From: Kiritimatiellia bacterium
Lineage (GTDB): Bacteria > Verrucomicrobiota > Kiritimatiellia > RFP12 > UBA1067
DNA: 14,035 nucleotides
NCBI GenBank assembly: GCA_017999015.1
Contig: JAGOBZ010000033.1
Location: forward strand, 1-14,035
Direction: 5' to 3'
Position 1 is the first letter of the stretch. Every line of letters starts with the position of its first letter. Position numbers and translations under genes: made by a program. Positions 13,267-14,035 of the stretch are shown here, piece after piece. Under the pieces are notes generated by a model. That model did not search any database. It saw nothing but the letters and a program-made list of their open reading frames with translations, and had not been told where the DNA came from.

Positions 13267-14035
13267 TGCGGAGAATGGGCTTGGGCAGGGTGGCGGCGTG
13301 GCTGGTGTCGGGTGTGGCGGCGTGCGCCTTTGCGGAACGTGAGATTTATGTCGCGGCGGATGCCGGGACGGGCGGCGACGGCAGCCGCCGCCGGCCGTAT
13401 CAAAGCTTGGAGCAGGCGCGCGACGCGATCCGCGCGGCGCGCAAGGACGGTTCGCTGGCCGGCGGCGAGGCGGTCACGGTGCTCGTGGGCCCGGGCGTCT
13501 ACCGGCAGCAGGCGGCGTTTGAACTGAATGCGCAAGACAGCGGCAGCGAGGGCGCGCCGGTGGTCTACCGCGCCCAGAAGCGCGGACAGGCGCGGCTGCA
13601 CGGCGGCGTCACGCTGGATGCCGCCGCCTTCGCGGCGGTGACCGATCCCGCGGTGCTGGAGCGGCTCGATCCGGCCGTGCGCGGGCAGGTGCGGGTCTGC
13701 GAGCTGTCGCATCTGGCGGCCGACGCATTCCCGCCGTTCAAGACCGCCTACCGCGGCGTGCCGGCTGCGCCCTGGCTCTATGTCGACCGACGTCCGATGA
13801 CCCTGGCGCGCTGGCCCAACGCCGACGCGCCCGAGGCGGGCTGGGCCAGCTTTGCCAAGGCGGTGGACTCCGGCTTGCCCAAGCCCGACTCGCCGGATCC
13901 CGCGCTGCGCAAGGCGCGCCCCGGCGCGTTCGAGTTCGACGACCCGCGTCCCGCGCGCTGGAATCTCGAACAGGGCGTGTGGCTGCTCGGCTACTGGACG
14001 CACGACTGGTCCGACGAGGTGATCCGCGTGGCCGC
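13266..14035 (+). CDS. Secreted right-handed beta-helix protein, GH141-like (5' part only)
   Basis: The first 256 codons are present and the gene runs off the window. A signal peptide (MRRMGLGRVAAWLVSGVAAC, cleaved about AFA at 21-23) is followed by IYVAADAGTGGDGS, RRPYQSLEQARDAIR, VTVLVGPGVYRQ and APVVYRAQ. This is the usual opening of pectate-lyase-like beta-helix proteins: 'IYVS-DG-D...G-...P-ataL--A-dair'. The later LYVDRRPMTLARWPNAD and YWTHDWSDEVIRVA are what I expect in GH141-type enzymes, a family with reported alpha-L-fucosidase and xylanase members. The catalytic region lies mostly beyond the window. ATG at 13266 has GAGGAGG (13252-13258) 7 nt upstream and overlaps the SHD1 stop (TGATG). 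This gives the operon a polysaccharide-degrading enzyme and supports a carbohydrate role for the whole cluster. Confidence 0.78.
   Translation, partial: MRRMGLGRVAAWLVSGVAACAFAEREIYVAADAGTGGDGSRRRPYQSLEQARDAIRAARKDGSLAGGEAVTVLVGPGVYRQQAAFELNAQDSGSEGAPVVYRAQKRGQARLHGGVTLDAAAFAAVTDPAVLERLDPAVRGQVRVCELSHLAADAFPPFKTAYRGVPAAPWLYVDRRPMTLARWPNADAPEAGWASFAKAVDSGLPKPDSPDPALRKARPGAFEFDDPRPARWNLEQGVWLLGYWTHDWSDEVIRVA

Noticed and set aside
13080..14003. Open frame of 307 codons on the minus strand
   Set aside because: It is antisense to the end of the SHD1 gene and to the beta-helix gene, which has a signal peptide, RBS and recognisable motifs.

Overview
This is a GC-rich bacterial window, most likely from the PVC group (Verrucomicrobiota in the broad sense, Kiritimatiellota-like). 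That placement is an inference. It rests on several features together: Tat-exported Gfo/Idh/MocA oxidoreductases, an SHD1-domain secreted protein, a Calx-beta C-terminal fragment, a GH141-like beta-helix protein, and intergenic spaces full of short palindromes and degenerate tandem repeats. I see no phage, plasmid, CRISPR, rRNA or tRNA signature.

Layout. (a) 1-131 is the 3' end of hisF. (b) 132-1013 is a gene-free spacer packed with small repeats. These include a 98-bp element bounded by 12-bp inverted arms, 7-bp and 9-bp tandem tracts, hairpins, and a perfect 29-bp inverted pair resembling a BIME/REP doublet. (c) 1014-3962 on the minus strand is a large secreted clan-A (GH39-like) glycoside hydrolase with a CBM9-like C-terminus. 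(d) 3963-5152 is a decayed, repeat-rich strip. It holds degenerate hexamer tracts, an 8-bp triplet, the orphan C-terminus of a Calx-beta protein (+), and the 3' remnant of a Phd/YefM-like antitoxin (-). (e) 5153-5926 on the minus strand is a PAS + AraC-type regulator. (f) 6012-14035 on the plus strand is a colinear cluster: Tat-exported oxidoreductase, HEAT-repeat putative lipoprotein, second Tat-exported oxidoreductase, URO-D-like protein, SHD1-domain secreted protein, and a GH141-like beta-helix enzyme that runs off the window.

How it fits together. The regulator is divergent from the first oxidoreductase. The shared 85-bp gap contains two near-identical 18-bp direct repeats exactly 21 bp apart. 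This is the geometry of an AraC-family operator; the proximal copy covers the expected -35 region of the oxidoreductase promoter and the distal copy covers the regulator's own presumed -10. The gaps between the first three operon genes are only 11-12 bp and each gene has a good ribosome-binding site. The next two gaps (63 and 74 bp) hold a 42-bp array of 7-mers and a probable internal promoter. The last pair overlap by one base. The simplest reading is a ligand-controlled, envelope-directed sugar-processing operon. The substrate is unknown and the URO-D-like member has no assignable reaction. No canonical rho-independent terminator is evident anywhere in the window.
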